5,303 nt of DNA. It comes from Competibacteraceae bacterium UBA2792. GTDB taxonomy: Bacteria; Pseudomonadota; Gammaproteobacteria; Competibacterales; Competibacteraceae. The position numbers and the translations under genes are program-made. The stretch spans positions 7,257 to 12,559 of the forward strand of contig DEHU01000131.1 of assembly GCA_002352125.1 (NCBI GenBank), in the 5' to 3' direction. The notes under the pieces were generated by a model. That model made no database searches, was not told the origin of the DNA, and saw only the letters and a list, made by a program, of their open reading frames with translations. Below, piece after piece: positions 5,170 to 5,303 of this stretch (position 1 is its first letter; each line of letters starts with the position of its first letter).

Positions 5170-5303
5170 ATGTTAAGCAAGGATCTGGAATTCTCCATCA
5201 ATCTTGCTTTCCGCGAGGCGCGGGATCGGCGCCACGAATTTATGACCGTGGAACATCTGCTTCTGGCCCTCCTGGATAATCCAGCGGCGGCGGAAGTGCT
5301 GCG
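5170..5303 (+). CDS. clpA: ATP-dependent Clp protease ATP-binding subunit ClpA, N-terminal part
   Basis: ClpA is the AAA+ unfoldase that threads substrates into the ClpP chamber; its N-domain is the docking site for ClpS. Only 44 complete codons lie in the window. They begin MLSKDLEFSINLAFREARD and continue HEFMTVEHLLLALLDNP, the first Clp-N repeat typical of ClpA, with the expected MTVEHLLLALL helix. The ATG at 5170 follows GAGG (5158-5161) with 8 bases between. The gene sits 37 bases after clpS on the same strand, the usual order in proteobacteria, so co-transcription is likely. The ATPase domains and C-terminus are outside the window. Confidence 0.96.
   Translation, partial: MLSKDLEFSINLAFREARDRRHEFMTVEHLLLALLDNPAAAEVL

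Overview
This 5.3 kb window reads as ordinary chromosomal DNA from a moderately GC-rich proteobacterium. A gammaproteobacterium, or a close beta relative, fits best. The basis is the family signatures of HemL, ClpS and ClpA, the clpS-clpA order, and the purine-rich ribosome-binding sites. I see no rRNA, tRNA, CRISPR, transposase or phage gene. The species cannot be named from this sequence alone.

Layout, left to right. (1) Positions 1-514 hold the C-terminal 170 residues of glutamate-1-semialdehyde aminomutase (hemL), including the PLP lysine. (2) Positions 515-712 hold a possible small CxxC protein with a non-AUG start, and a weak promoter-like pair. (3) Positions 713-1225 encode a DUF1269-type glycine-rich membrane protein with a strong Shine-Dalgarno sequence. 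(4) Positions 1226-1528 are a 303-base spacer with small hairpins and no convincing gene. (5) Positions 1529-2470 encode a two-gate nucleoside-recognition membrane protein of 313 residues. (6) Positions 2471-2565 are the short space between convergent genes, filled by nested inverted repeats. (7) On the minus strand, 2566-3564 encodes an aldo/keto reductase with an intact D-Y-K-H tetrad. (8) On the plus strand, 3733-4647 encodes a divergent LysR-type regulator. Their shared 168-base interval carries a T-N11-A operator-like palindrome next to the regulator's start codon. (9) Positions 4648-4805 contain a good sigma70-like promoter and a leader with a 10-bp direct repeat. (10) Positions 4806-5132 encode ClpS, and clpA begins at 5170 and runs off the window.

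How the genes work together. hemL belongs to tetrapyrrole synthesis. The LysR regulator and the reductase form a classic divergent pair, in which the regulator probably controls itself and the reductase; the inducer and substrate are unknown. ClpS and ClpA are adaptor and unfoldase of the N-degron branch of ClpAP proteolysis. The DUF1269 and nucleoside-recognition proteins are membrane proteins of unknown substrate with no clear partner here.

No gene here looks like a new multi-gene system. The observations most worth a second look are small-scale: the nested inverted repeat between the convergent genes, the clpS leader (direct repeat, short ORF closing on the clpS start, no Shine-Dalgarno), the LysR operator geometry, and the small CxxC ORF after hemL.
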